Shown here piece after piece: positions 36,089 through 43,918 of a stretch of 64,000 nucleotides of DNA. The number at the start of each line of letters is the position of its first letter. Position 1 is the stretch's first letter. Below the pieces are notes generated by a model. The model did not search any database. It was not told the DNA's origin and saw only the letters and a program-made list of their open reading frames with translations. Location of the stretch: assembly GCF_024341905.1 (NCBI RefSeq), contig NZ_BQXY01000009.1, forward strand, positions 84,560 to 148,559, given 5' to 3'. This DNA is from Clostridium folliculivorans. GTDB taxonomy: Bacteria > Bacillota > Clostridia > Clostridiales > Clostridiaceae. The position numbers and the translations under genes are program-made.

Positions 36089-36751
36089 ATGAGAAACAAG
36101 TTAAAACATGCGCTTTTTGTTCTGCCATACTTTTTTATAGGAGTGTTATACCAATATTTTAATAAACCTATTAATGGTAATGTCCATAGCCTCATGACTT
36201 CTATAGATAGAAGTATACCTTTTGTTAAGGCGTTTATAATTCCATATTATATATGGTATATTTTTATTGGATTTGCCATTTTATATCTTTTGGTTAATAA
36301 TACTAAAGAATATTATAAATATGTAATTTGTTTATGTGTAGGTGAATTAATTTGCATATGTATATATCTAGTTTTTCAAACTACAGTACCTAGACCTATA
36401 GTTATTGGTAACGATATTTTAAGCAATTTAATAAAAAATATATATGAAATAGACAGACCGTACAATTGTTTTCCAAGTATACATGTTCTTACTACATCAA
36501 TAACTATGATATGTCTGTGGAAAAATAAAGACTTAAAAACTTGGTTTAAAATTGTAATTCAAATAGTAGGGATTTCTATAATATTATCTACTTTATTTGT
36601 AAAACAGCATGCAATTATAGATGCAGTTGCAGGAAGTATACTAGCCTTAAGCGTATTTAGTTTTGTGAATATCATGGAAGAGGTAGGTGTAAGATATTGG
36701 AGAAGGAAACAATACTTATCGTTGACGACGAAAAAGAAATACGAGATTTAG
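36089..36751 (+). CDS. PAP2-family membrane phosphatase
   Basis: The product (220 aa) has five or six membrane helices and the three PAP2 motifs in order: TVPRP near residue 101, CFPSIHVL near 131 and KQHAIIDAVAG near 178 (catalytic His). The family dephosphorylates lipid phosphates such as undecaprenyl pyrophosphate or phosphatidic acid. AGGGAG precedes the ATG at 36089; the TTG at 36065 lacks a site. Its last 55 nt overlap the response-regulator gene in another frame, so the three genes form an operon and it may act in the same envelope response. Confidence 0.85.
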   Translation: MRNKLKHALFVLPYFFIGVLYQYFNKPINGNVHSLMTSIDRSIPFVKAFIIPYYIWYIFIGFAILYLLVNNTKEYYKYVICLCVGELICICIYLVFQTTVPRPIVIGNDILSNLIKNIYEIDRPYNCFPSIHVLTTSITMICLWKNKDLKTWFKIVIQIVGISIILSTLFVKQHAIIDAVAGSILALSVFSFVNIMEEVGVRYWRRKQYLSLTTKKKYEI

Positions 36752-37398
36752 TAGAGATTTATCTTAAGAATGATGGATATGACACAATAAAAGCTTCTGA
36801 TGGGCAGGAAGCACTTGAAGTTTTAAAAAAAAGTGATGTTGACTTAATAATATTAGATGTTATGATGCCTAAGCTTGATGGAATAGAAGCATGTATGAAG
36901 ATAAGAGAAGAAAGAAATACGCCTATAATAATGTTATCTGCGAAAAGTGAGGATATGGATAAGATTTTTGGACTCACAACAGGTGCTGACGATTATCTAA
37001 CTAAACCATTTAATCCATTAGAATTACTTGCAAGGGTAAAATCGCAGTTAAGAAGATACATTAAGTTAAATAATAATGTAATTCAGAAAAAGAAAGATAA
37101 TGTTATAGAAATAGAAGATTTAACAATTAATATAGAAACACATCAAATAGATATTAACGGTAAAGAAGTAAAGCTTACACCAATTGAATTCGACATACTA
37201 GCTCTTTTAGCCGAAAATAGGGGGAAGGTATTTTCTATAGAAAATATTTATGAGAGTGTTTGGAATGAAAGCTTTATACAATCAGATAATACAGTTATGG
37301 TGCATATAAGAAAGATAAGAGAAAAACTTGAGGAAAACCCTAGAAAGCCTAAATATATCAAAACTGTTTGGGGAGTAGGATATAAAATTGAGAAGTAA
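36697..37398 (+). CDS. OmpR-family response regulator, VanR-like
   Basis: The product (233 aa) has a receiver with D10, D11 and phosphoacceptor D54, then a winged-helix effector domain from ~135 (LTPIEFDILALLAENRGKVFS, ending KPKYIKTVWGVGYKIEK). The receiver and linker (ADDYLTKPFNPLELLARVKSQLRRY) resemble VanR of vancomycin-resistance loci. The start is TTG at 36697, inside the PAP2 gene; no ATG exists before the essential D10-D11, and the N-terminus METILIVDDE-like form is canonical. It overlaps the kinase gene by 11 nt. No vanH/A/X genes are in the window. Confidence 0.92.
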   Translation: MEKETILIVDDEKEIRDLVEIYLKNDGYDTIKASDGQEALEVLKKSDVDLIILDVMMPKLDGIEACMKIREERNTPIIMLSAKSEDMDKIFGLTTGADDYLTKPFNPLELLARVKSQLRRYIKLNNNVIQKKKDNVIEIEDLTINIETHQIDINGKEVKLTPIEFDILALLAENRGKVFSIENIYESVWNESFIQSDNTVMVHIRKIREKLEENPRKPKYIKTVWGVGYKIEK

Positions 37399-38917
37399 AA
37401 AGTTTCTAAAGTTTAGATTTATCAGATGGGTATGGAACTGGAAGATAATGAAACCAGTTAGAATAGTATTCAAGATCTTTAAGGAGAGAATGGAAAGAAG
37501 TATTAGGTTCGAACTTGTAGTTACTTTTGGAATCTGTTTTCTGATATCACTTATAGCTTATGGTATATCTAATGATATATTACGGGATAATTATAAATCA
37601 GCCACCCTTGTATATGATGATAGCGAAATACAGGATAGAGCTCAGAGGTTTTCTAATTATTTGATAAATACTAAGGATTTGGCTATAACTAATTCTAGTG
37701 ATATTCAAAAAAGTGTAGAAAGGTTTTATGGGGTTGATGCAAATGAAAAGGTGATATTAACAGATTTAGATGGAAAAATTATATACAAAACTAAAAATGT
37801 AATTCAAAATTCAGTTGATGTCTATGCAACTATAAAATATGCTATGGATTCTTATTCTGATAGATATAAAAATCAATACAGGACTGAAGGAAAGGAATTT
37901 GTAATATTTTATCCGCTTAACATAAAAGATGAGAAACTTTATCTATTCATTTTTGCAACTCCACAGGCTAGGATGGAGTACAACCAAACATATTCATCGA
38001 ACTCTATAATGGCCGTTATCATAGCTGTAATAGTATTTGTGACAAGTTTCATATATATAACAAATAAAAAAATGAAATATATAGAGGAAATTTCAGAAGG
38101 GCTAAGGAAGATTGCGTCAGGTGATTTGAGCTTTAGAATAAATGGAAGAGGAAAAGATGAACTGAATAATTTGGCGGAAAATATTAACTATATGGCTTCA
38201 GAGATAATGAATAGAATTGAAGCAGAAAGAAAGGCTGAGAAGACAAAAAATGAACTCATAACAAATGTTTCGCATGATCTTAGAACACCCCTTACCTCTG
38301 TAATGGGATATATAGGACTTCTTAAGGATGGAAAGTACGAAAATGAAGACCAGATGAAAGAGTATATGAACATAGCTTTTAATAAATCTGAGAAAATAAA
38401 AATACTTTTAGAAGATCTTTTTGAGTATACAAAATTAACTAATCAGGGAGTAAGCTTATATAAAGAGCAAGTTAACTTAAATGAGTTTTTATCTCAGCTA
38501 ATAGAAGAACTTATGCCTCTTTTTGATGAAAGAGGACTTAGAATACATAAAGATTTTACTGATGAAAGATTAGAAGCTAATATTGATGTAAGTAAAATGC
38601 TAAGAGCTTTTGAAAATCTATTAGGAAATGCTATAAAGTATTCATTTGAGAATACAAGTATAACTGTAAGTTTAAAAAAAGAAAATGAATATGCGCTTAT
38701 ATCTATAAAAAATAAGGGCGAAAATATACCAAGAGAAAAGCTGGAAAAACTGTTTGAAAGATTTTATAGAGCAGACGAATCTAGAACCTCTGAAAATGTA
38801 AGTGGTAGTGGCCTTGGACTTGCAATATGCAAAAATATCGTAGAACTTCATAGTGGACGTATCTGGGCAGAATGCTATGGTAATGACATAAAGTTCTCCG
38901 TGATGATAAGATTATAG
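37388..38917 (+). CDS. Sensor histidine kinase, VanS-like
   Basis: The product is 509 aa from a TTG at 37388, which overlaps the regulator stop; an ATG at 37448 behind GGAAGA is an alternative start. Membrane helices at ~42-60 and ~207-226 flank an extracellular domain. A HAMP domain, HisKA with NVSHDLRTPLTSVMGYIGLL near 291-310 and a HATPase domain (NLLGNAIKYS, GSGLGLAICKNIVELHSGRIW) follow. It should phosphorylate the adjacent VanR-like regulator. Cell-wall stress is a likely signal from the PAP2 neighbour and VanS similarity; this is inference. Confidence 0.9.
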   Translation: MRSKKFLKFRFIRWVWNWKIMKPVRIVFKIFKERMERSIRFELVVTFGICFLISLIAYGISNDILRDNYKSATLVYDDSEIQDRAQRFSNYLINTKDLAITNSSDIQKSVERFYGVDANEKVILTDLDGKIIYKTKNVIQNSVDVYATIKYAMDSYSDRYKNQYRTEGKEFVIFYPLNIKDEKLYLFIFATPQARMEYNQTYSSNSIMAVIIAVIVFVTSFIYITNKKMKYIEEISEGLRKIASGDLSFRINGRGKDELNNLAENINYMASEIMNRIEAERKAEKTKNELITNVSHDLRTPLTSVMGYIGLLKDGKYENEDQMKEYMNIAFNKSEKIKILLEDLFEYTKLTNQGVSLYKEQVNLNEFLSQLIEELMPLFDERGLRIHKDFTDERLEANIDVSKMLRAFENLLGNAIKYSFENTSITVSLKKENEYALISIKNKGENIPREKLEKLFERFYRADESRTSENVSGSGLGLAICKNIVELHSGRIWAECYGNDIKFSVMIRL

Positions 38918-38932
38918 TTTCTATACGCAAAC

Positions 38933-39040
38933 TCTTTAGATGGATGACTCTATAATTTGAGTTGTATTTTTAAAAACTTTGCTCAGTATCAGTAGAATTT
39001 TTAAAAATAATCTTGAATTTGAGGATATCCATCCTTTTTT
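38933..39040. repeat. Long member of palindromic repeat family 2
   Basis: Left half AGATGGATGACTC then GTATTTTTAAAA; right half AATTTTTAAAAATAATC then GAGGATATCCATCC. The halves are imperfect inverted repeats. It aligns with the reverse of 41541-41632, sharing GTATTTTTAAAA in the same place. It may also terminate the VanS-like transcript. Confidence 0.45.
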
Positions 39041-39080
39041 ATTGTAATTAATAGTTAGTTCTAAACTAGTACATCTTTAT

Positions 39081-39280
39081 ATAAATTTAGGTGTTCCTAC
39101 GGGAGATACTATATGAACGAGCTATTAGAATTAAATGATTTTTGGAGATTAAATGGCGTTAAGAAATTGTATTGTCCGAACGTAGTGAGTTATACAATTT
39201 TAGACATTTAATCGGAAAAAATCATATTAATTCTTTGCGAAGGTCATCAAAGTATCGGTAGTAGGAGCACCTAAATTTAT
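39081..39280 (+). repeat. 200-bp hairpin element, copy B
   Basis: Ends ATAAATTTAGGTGTTCCTAC (39081-39100) and GTAGGAGCACCTAAATTTAT (39261-39280) are inverted with 19 of 20 matches, and differ from the arms of copies A, C and D. Inner stems: GATTAAATG/CATTTAATC and AAATTGTAT/ATACAATTT. The ORF at 39113-39211 (32 aa, begins MNELLELNDFWRLNGV) sits behind GGGAGATACT. Opposite orientation to the other three copies in the window. Confidence 0.85.
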
Positions 39281-39314
39281 TATGGGTACACGATAAAGAA
39301 AATTTTATTATTTT

Positions 39315-39339
39315 GTAACGTTACTTGGACTACTATAAT
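39315..39339 (+). promoter_or_regulatory. Promoter with palindromic operator before the lysozyme gene
   Basis: A perfect 10-bp palindrome GTAACGTTAC (39315-39324) lies just upstream of TATAAT at 39334-39339. TTGTAA at 39313-39318 could serve as -35 with a short 15-bp spacer. Confidence 0.4.
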
Positions 39340-39377
39340 ATCCTAATGGTATGAGTATTATTATAGTTGGAGGAACT

Positions 39378-40400
39378 ATGCAAAATAAAACAATGTTTAG
39401 TACCTTCGGTGCTGATATAAATGAGTACAAGTCAGGGGTTAACTTTGCTATCCTAGCAAGAACTGTAGACTTTCTTTATCTTAGAGCATCTGGTTCAGGG
39501 TCAGGTAGATTTAGAGTTGATACAAAGTTTATTGAATTTGCAAGAGGCTCAAGGTCTGTAGGTATTCCAGTAGGGGCATATCATTATGCATTACCTTCTG
39601 CAGATTATGCCACAGCGGATAGCCAATGTGATGCTTTTATCGGAGTTCTTCAAGATGGATTTGGTCAAGGAGATTATGGAGACTTATTTCCGGTACTTGA
39701 TGTAGAAGCGCCTACCAATAAATCTATTACAACTGCTCAGCTTGTGAACTGGGTAGATAGATTTAGAAAAAGGTTTGAAAGTAAAACAAGAAGAAGACTT
39801 ATGATTTACACAGGAGTATTTTTCGTAAATCTATATGATGATTTTAAAATAGCAGGAAAAGGATATCCATTAAGTAATATGCCGCTATGGATTGCTATGT
39901 ATAAAGAAATTGCAGGTAATCCACCTGTGCCACCAGATATAGGTGGATGGAAGAGATGGCGTATATGGCAATATACAGAAGCCGGGGATATTCCTGGAGT
40001 TACTCCTCCTGTAGATTTGAACTATGGACCAGATAGTATAGATATGCTTATGCCGCCAACTGATGTAAAAGGACTTTATGCAAGAACTGATAATAAAAAT
40101 ATATATGTGTCATGGACAAAGAATAAAGATAAGGATCTTTTAGGATACAATATATTTGTTAACAGTAACTATGCAGGAACTGTAGGAGTAAACGATACTT
40201 ATTATGTTATACCAAAATCAAAATTTACACTTCCGGCTGGAAGGCCTATAGAAATAGGTATAGAAGCATTCGATTTTGATGGCGATTTTTCAAAGAAGAG
40301 GACTAAATTTTTAATTCAACCAACAAGAAGTGATGACCAATTACAATATGGAACTTATTTTGATGGAGATTATTTTATATTTGGTGAAGGTGAAAAGTAG
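39378..40400 (+). CDS. GH25 lysozyme with C-terminal Fn3-like domain
   Basis: The product (340 aa) has a GH25 catalytic barrel over ~1-225: FGADINEYK near the N-terminus (active-site Asp), YHYALPSADYATADSQ, FPVLDVEAP near 115 with the acidic pair, and WRIWQYTEAGDIPG near the end of the barrel. A ~90-residue Fn3-like module follows (VKGLYARTDNKNIYVSWTKN). It cleaves the MurNAc-GlcNAc bond of peptidoglycan. There is no signal peptide with the ATG at 39378 (behind GGAGG) nor with the ATG at 39351, so it may act in the mother cell, on lysis, or leave by a non-Sec route. Confidence 0.9.
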   Translation: MQNKTMFSTFGADINEYKSGVNFAILARTVDFLYLRASGSGSGRFRVDTKFIEFARGSRSVGIPVGAYHYALPSADYATADSQCDAFIGVLQDGFGQGDYGDLFPVLDVEAPTNKSITTAQLVNWVDRFRKRFESKTRRRLMIYTGVFFVNLYDDFKIAGKGYPLSNMPLWIAMYKEIAGNPPVPPDIGGWKRWRIWQYTEAGDIPGVTPPVDLNYGPDSIDMLMPPTDVKGLYARTDNKNIYVSWTKNKDKDLLGYNIFVNSNYAGTVGVNDTYYVIPKSKFTLPAGRPIEIGIEAFDFDGDFSKKRTKFLIQPTRSDDQLQYGTYFDGDYFIFGEGEK

Positions 40401-40418
40401 AATAACTTATAGAATAAG

Positions 40419-40448
40419 AAAAAATGCCCTATTAGTTTGGGCATTTTT
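40419..40448. terminator. Terminator between convergent lysozyme and peptidase genes
   Basis: AAAAATGCCC pairs with GGGCATTTTT; T-runs flank both strands, so it can serve both genes. Confidence 0.9.
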
Positions 40449-40464
40449 TTACTGTGCTTATATA

Positions 40465-41505
40465 TTATTTAGTTTGCGAATACTTTAATACCAACTTTAG
40501 AGTTTCCACAAGGGAATCTAAGTGAGTTCGTTCATAAGCATGAGATGCAAAGACTCCAGGACCTATTAAAGCGGTTCTTATATCCCAGCCTGCATTTACT
40601 GCTGCAGAGGCATCAGAACCATAGTGTGGATATATATCTATCTTATAATTTATATTATTTTCTTTACATAGATTTATAATTTTTTTTCTTAAGTCATAAT
40701 CATAAGGACCAGAAGAATCTTTGGCACATATACAGACAGCATATTCAGATGAATTTTGTCCAGGACCAGGAGCACCCATGTCCACAGCTATAAATTCTTT
40801 TGTATTTTCAGGTAAACCAGCCTTAGCTCCATGGCCAACTTCTTCATAAGTTGATATAAAAAAGTGTGTGTTGCATGGAAGTTTAATATTTTCTTCAGAA
40901 ATATATTTTATTGCGGTCAAAAGGACTGCTACACTAGCCTTATCATCAAGATGTCTACTTTTTACAAAGCCTTTTTCTGTTATAGTAGCTCTAGAGTCAA
41001 AGCAAATAAAATCACCAATGTTTATGCCTAGTTTTTCAGTATCTTCTTTGCTAAATACTTTTTCATCAATTATTACTTCCATATTTGGAGCTATTCTCTT
41101 TAAGTCTCTAGCGTCATCACCGCTTATATGAACTGATGGTTTTATAGTTTGTATAGTACCAGTATAAGAATTGCCATCTAAAGTTTCTATTGTGCAGTTT
41201 TCACCATCGATAGATGTCATCATAAATCCACCAACTGGTGTAAGCTCTAAAGCACCGTTATTCTTTATTTCTTTTACCATTGCACCGAGAGTATCTATAT
41301 GACCAGAGAACACTCTATCAAAGCTTTTATCTTCTCCTTCAAAGCTTACAAGAATTGCGCCTTTATTAGTTACAATATAGTTAACTTTAAGTTTTTCTAA
41401 CTCAGTTATTACGTATTTGCGGATATTATCAGTATATCCAGTAGGGCTAGAAGTGGTTAGAAGGCTTATTAAGTAAGTTTTTAATGAATCTAAATCAAGT
41501 TTCAT
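40465..41505 (-). CDS. M42-family metallo-aminopeptidase
   Basis: The product (346 aa) has the M42 layout: FSGHIDTLGAMV (metal His-x-Asp) near residue 68, KSRHLDDKASVAVLL near 180 (bridging Asp), STYEEVGHGA near 213 (catalytic Glu and metal Glu), AVDMGAPGPG near 235 and the final ASHAYERTHLDSL (metal His). It is a cytoplasmic, usually dodecameric aminopeptidase. The ATG at 41505 is preceded by GGGGGAT on the minus strand; an in-frame ATG at 41550 lies upstream of that site. Substrate preference is not readable. Confidence 0.92.
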   Translation of the reverse strand: MKLDLDSLKTYLISLLTTSSPTGYTDNIRKYVITELEKLKVNYIVTNKGAILVSFEGEDKSFDRVFSGHIDTLGAMVKEIKNNGALELTPVGGFMMTSIDGENCTIETLDGNSYTGTIQTIKPSVHISGDDARDLKRIAPNMEVIIDEKVFSKEDTEKLGINIGDFICFDSRATITEKGFVKSRHLDDKASVAVLLTAIKYISEENIKLPCNTHFFISTYEEVGHGAKAGLPENTKEFIAVDMGAPGPGQNSSEYAVCICAKDSSGPYDYDLRKKIINLCKENNINYKIDIYPHYGSDASAAVNAGWDIRTALIGPGVFASHAYERTHLDSLVETLKLVLKYSQTK

Positions 41506-41540
41506 TTTTTTATCCCCCAATAAAATTTTTTCTCTATATA

Positions 41541-41632
41541 TAGGTACCAATTAGTTTTTTTATATTTTCAAATTCTTACCTCAGAATCTAGAGGAATTTT
41601 AAAAATACACTTTGGATTAAATTGGTACATCT
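41541..41632. repeat. Long member of palindromic repeat family 2
   Basis: GTACCAATT (41544-41552) and AATTGGTAC (41620-41628) form perfect end arms, flanked by CATCTTTA on the right. The interior holds TTTTAAAAATACAC and TATATTTTCAAATTC, shared in reverse with 38933-39040 and the shorter family members. The rest of the 41633-41999 gap is AT-rich with a TATAAT at 41863-41868 as the only promoter hint for the VanW gene. Confidence 0.5.
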
Positions 41633-41999
41633 TTAGATTATACATCTAAAATTATTGCGTTTCCAAGTAAAAGTAAAAAAATCAGATTTGCTCACAATAT
41701 ATATTATATTGATTTGTATATTCTTTAATAATATTTTTAAAAAAATATGATAAAAGTGAAAAAATATCACATCATAAATAATATGAGAAAAATATTTTTG
41801 TAACTTGTGCCTAAATATAAAGTTTACAATAAAAGTATATTTATTAATGTTTTTTTTTATAGTATAATTAGGAGTACCATAAAAGATATACCAATCTAAT
41901 TGTTAAATATTTGAGAACATTTATAATCTATTATTAATATAAGATGAAAATATGTCAAATTACTTTTAGGTGGTTCATTTAAAAGAAAGGAGAAAATAT

Positions 42000-43478
42000 A
42001 TGAGCAACGAAGTAGGAAAAAACAAAACGTTAAAGATGGTAGTTGCTGGGACTGTAGCTGTAGTAGTGATTGGATTATCTGGAGCTGGTGTATACGCCAT
42101 GACTGTAAAGAATCAAGTTGCAAAATGGGATAACAAGATATACCAAGGCGTAAAGGTTAATAACGTTGATCTTTCGGGTAAGACAAAAGAAGAAGCGGTA
42201 AAACTATTAGAAGATAGTTTTTCAAATACAATAAAGCAAAAAAAGCTTGTTGTTAAGGCATTAGACCAAAACTTTGAGCTTGACTATTCAAATTTAAATC
42301 CTCAGTTTAATGTTCAAGAAATAGCTCAAAAAGCTTTAGAAGAAGGAAAAAATTTATCTTTATTTCAAAAAAATGATATTATAAAAAACGGGACTAATAA
42401 GAATCTTCCTCTAGAGTTTAAATATGATGACAGCAAGATAAAGGCATTTGAACAACAAATTGAGAGTAAAATAAATAAAGACCCTGTAGATGCAAAAATC
42501 TCCATAAGTGGAGGCAATATAAATATTACTGATGATCAAACAGGCCGTAAAGTAAATGCCGAAGAATTGGACAAGTTGATTAAAACTAACATTAATGGCA
42601 AGATTGAACAACAAACTGTTGTGCAGGCACCAATAGAAGAAGTTAAGTCTAAGTATCCTAAATCAGAGCTTGCAAAGATTGATGGCAAGATTTCAACTTT
42701 TTCAACTAGTTTTGCAACTTCAAACGAAGGAAGATCAGCTAATGTAACATTAGCAAGTAAATTTATAAATGCTAAGCTATTAATGCCAGGAGATACCTTT
42801 AGTTATAATGAAACAGTTGGAGAAAGAACAACAGCTAGAGGATTTGGAATAGGAGCTATATTTAAAGGTGATAAGGTAGAAGATGAAGTTGGCGGTGGAA
42901 TATGCCAAGTTTCAACTACACTATATAGAGCTGCAATGAGAGCTGGTATAAAGCCAACAGAAAGACATAATCATTCTATGCCAGCAAGTTATTCGCCCGT
43001 AGGATTAGATGCCACTGTTTATTGGGGGTCTTTGGATTACAAATTCAAGAATACATACGATTTTCCAGTATATATAGAATCATATGCAAGTAATAAGACT
43101 GTGTACGTTAATTTTTATGGAAGTGTATCAGGAATGGGTGGAAAAACCTATGAATTATTTGCAGATACTTTAGATAAGTATGAACCTACAATATCACAAG
43201 TTCAGGATAGTTCTCTTGCGGAAGGTCAAACTCAGTGGGAAAAGAAACCTGTAACTGGTTATAAAGTGAAAAGCTATCTAATAACTTATCAAGGTGGAAA
43301 AGAGGTATCAAGAGAAAATATTGCTACTGATACATACCAAAAAGTAAATGGAGTTATGAAGGTGGGAACAAAGAAAGCTACACCTCCACCTGCTGCACCT
43401 CCAGCAGCAACTCAAACACAAACAACTCCACCGGCTCAAGCAACTCAAACTTCAGCGACACCAGGAACTAATCAATAA
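42000..43478 (+). CDS. VanW-domain cell-envelope protein
   Basis: The product (492 aa) has one N-terminal membrane helix (~12-33), an extracellular region with a YkuD-associated peptidoglycan-binding-like domain (~40-205), and the VanW domain over ~225-370 (GDTFSYNETVGERT, GGGICQVSTTLYRAA, RHNHSMPASYSPVGLDATVYWG). A G5-like segment and a Pro/Thr/Gln/Ala-rich tail follow. VanW domains occur in vanB-type loci and in many clostridial wall proteins; their function is not known. The ATG at 42000 follows AAAGGAGA. It is monocistronic and is not by itself a resistance gene. Confidence 0.88.
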   Translation: MSNEVGKNKTLKMVVAGTVAVVVIGLSGAGVYAMTVKNQVAKWDNKIYQGVKVNNVDLSGKTKEEAVKLLEDSFSNTIKQKKLVVKALDQNFELDYSNLNPQFNVQEIAQKALEEGKNLSLFQKNDIIKNGTNKNLPLEFKYDDSKIKAFEQQIESKINKDPVDAKISISGGNINITDDQTGRKVNAEELDKLIKTNINGKIEQQTVVQAPIEEVKSKYPKSELAKIDGKISTFSTSFATSNEGRSANVTLASKFINAKLLMPGDTFSYNETVGERTTARGFGIGAIFKGDKVEDEVGGGICQVSTTLYRAAMRAGIKPTERHNHSMPASYSPVGLDATVYWGSLDYKFKNTYDFPVYIESYASNKTVYVNFYGSVSGMGGKTYELFADTLDKYEPTISQVQDSSLAEGQTQWEKKPVTGYKVKSYLITYQGGKEVSRENIATDTYQKVNGVMKVGTKKATPPPAAPPAATQTQTTPPAQATQTSATPGTNQ

Positions 43479-43492
43479 AAAACAGCTAATTT

Positions 43493-43519
43493 AAAGTCAT
43501 CCTTTGGGATGACTTTTTT
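43493..43519 (+). terminator. Terminator after the VanW gene
   Basis: AAAGTCATCC pairs with GGATGACTTT around TTTG, followed by Ts. Confidence 0.92.
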
Positions 43520-43530
43520 TACTTTAAACA

Positions 43531-43592
43531 GAAGTATAAAGTTTTTATGAACGATAAATCTAGATATTTCAATGGTTTTAGAAGTTTTTATG
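43531..43592 (+). repeat. AT-rich ~60-bp repeat, family 3, copy 3
   Basis: AAGTATAAAGTTTTTATGAA, then GATATTTCAATGGTTTTAGA and AGTTTTTATG. Aligns with 24693-24752 and 2246-2305. An ORF that begins here looks accidental. Confidence 0.5.
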
Positions 43593-43681
43593 TATATACA
43601 GTAAAAAATAAAATTTATTCGCCTGCCCAATTTTCCTCATATGCATTCGGAAAGGAAAATGCGTTAAAAAAGCTCACTGAG

Positions 43682-43706
43682 AAGGTCGCATCAGCGACTT
43701 TTTTAT
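43682..43706 (+). terminator. Orphan terminator hairpin upstream of the glycosidase locus
   Basis: AAGGTCGC and GCGACTTT pair around ATCA with a T-run after. No gene ends just before it, so it may be a leftover of a lost gene or an attenuator. Confidence 0.55.
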
Positions 43707-43770
43707 TTATTAAAATAAAAATTTCCAATACAGGTAAGCTGAGAAGATTAACTTTGTCTTTTAAGGATAA

Positions 43771-43822
43771 TTCAAGTAAAAAATACTTTTTTCAAGTAAA
43801 ATGTAGTTGTTATTCAAGTAAA
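43771..43822 (+). promoter_or_regulatory. Three direct repeats TTCAAGTAAA upstream of the glycosidase gene
   Basis: Identical decamers at 43771, 43791 and 43813 are spaced 20 and 22 bp, about two helical turns. TTGACA follows at 43826. Two related copies precede the lyase gene at 46645 and 46667. This is a pattern for a direct-repeat activator, not for a LacI palindrome. Confidence 0.55.
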
Positions 43823-43918
43823 TGATTGACATAATAAGCCTATATAAACAAAGGATATTTATATGACATAGATTCTTACTATATTATTCAATAAATAAAA
43901 CTCAAAGGAGAAAGACAA

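Noticed and set aside
34856..43478. A vancomycin-resistance cluster
   Set aside because: Only VanR/VanS-like and VanW-domain proteins are present; no vanH, vanA/B-type ligase or vanX. Ddl carries the D-Ala-type tyrosine.
43547..43825. A 92-codon open frame between VanW and the GH1 gene
   Set aside because: No ribosome-binding site, it contains a terminator hairpin with T-run and the first TTCAAGTAAA repeats, and its composition looks like intergenic sequence.
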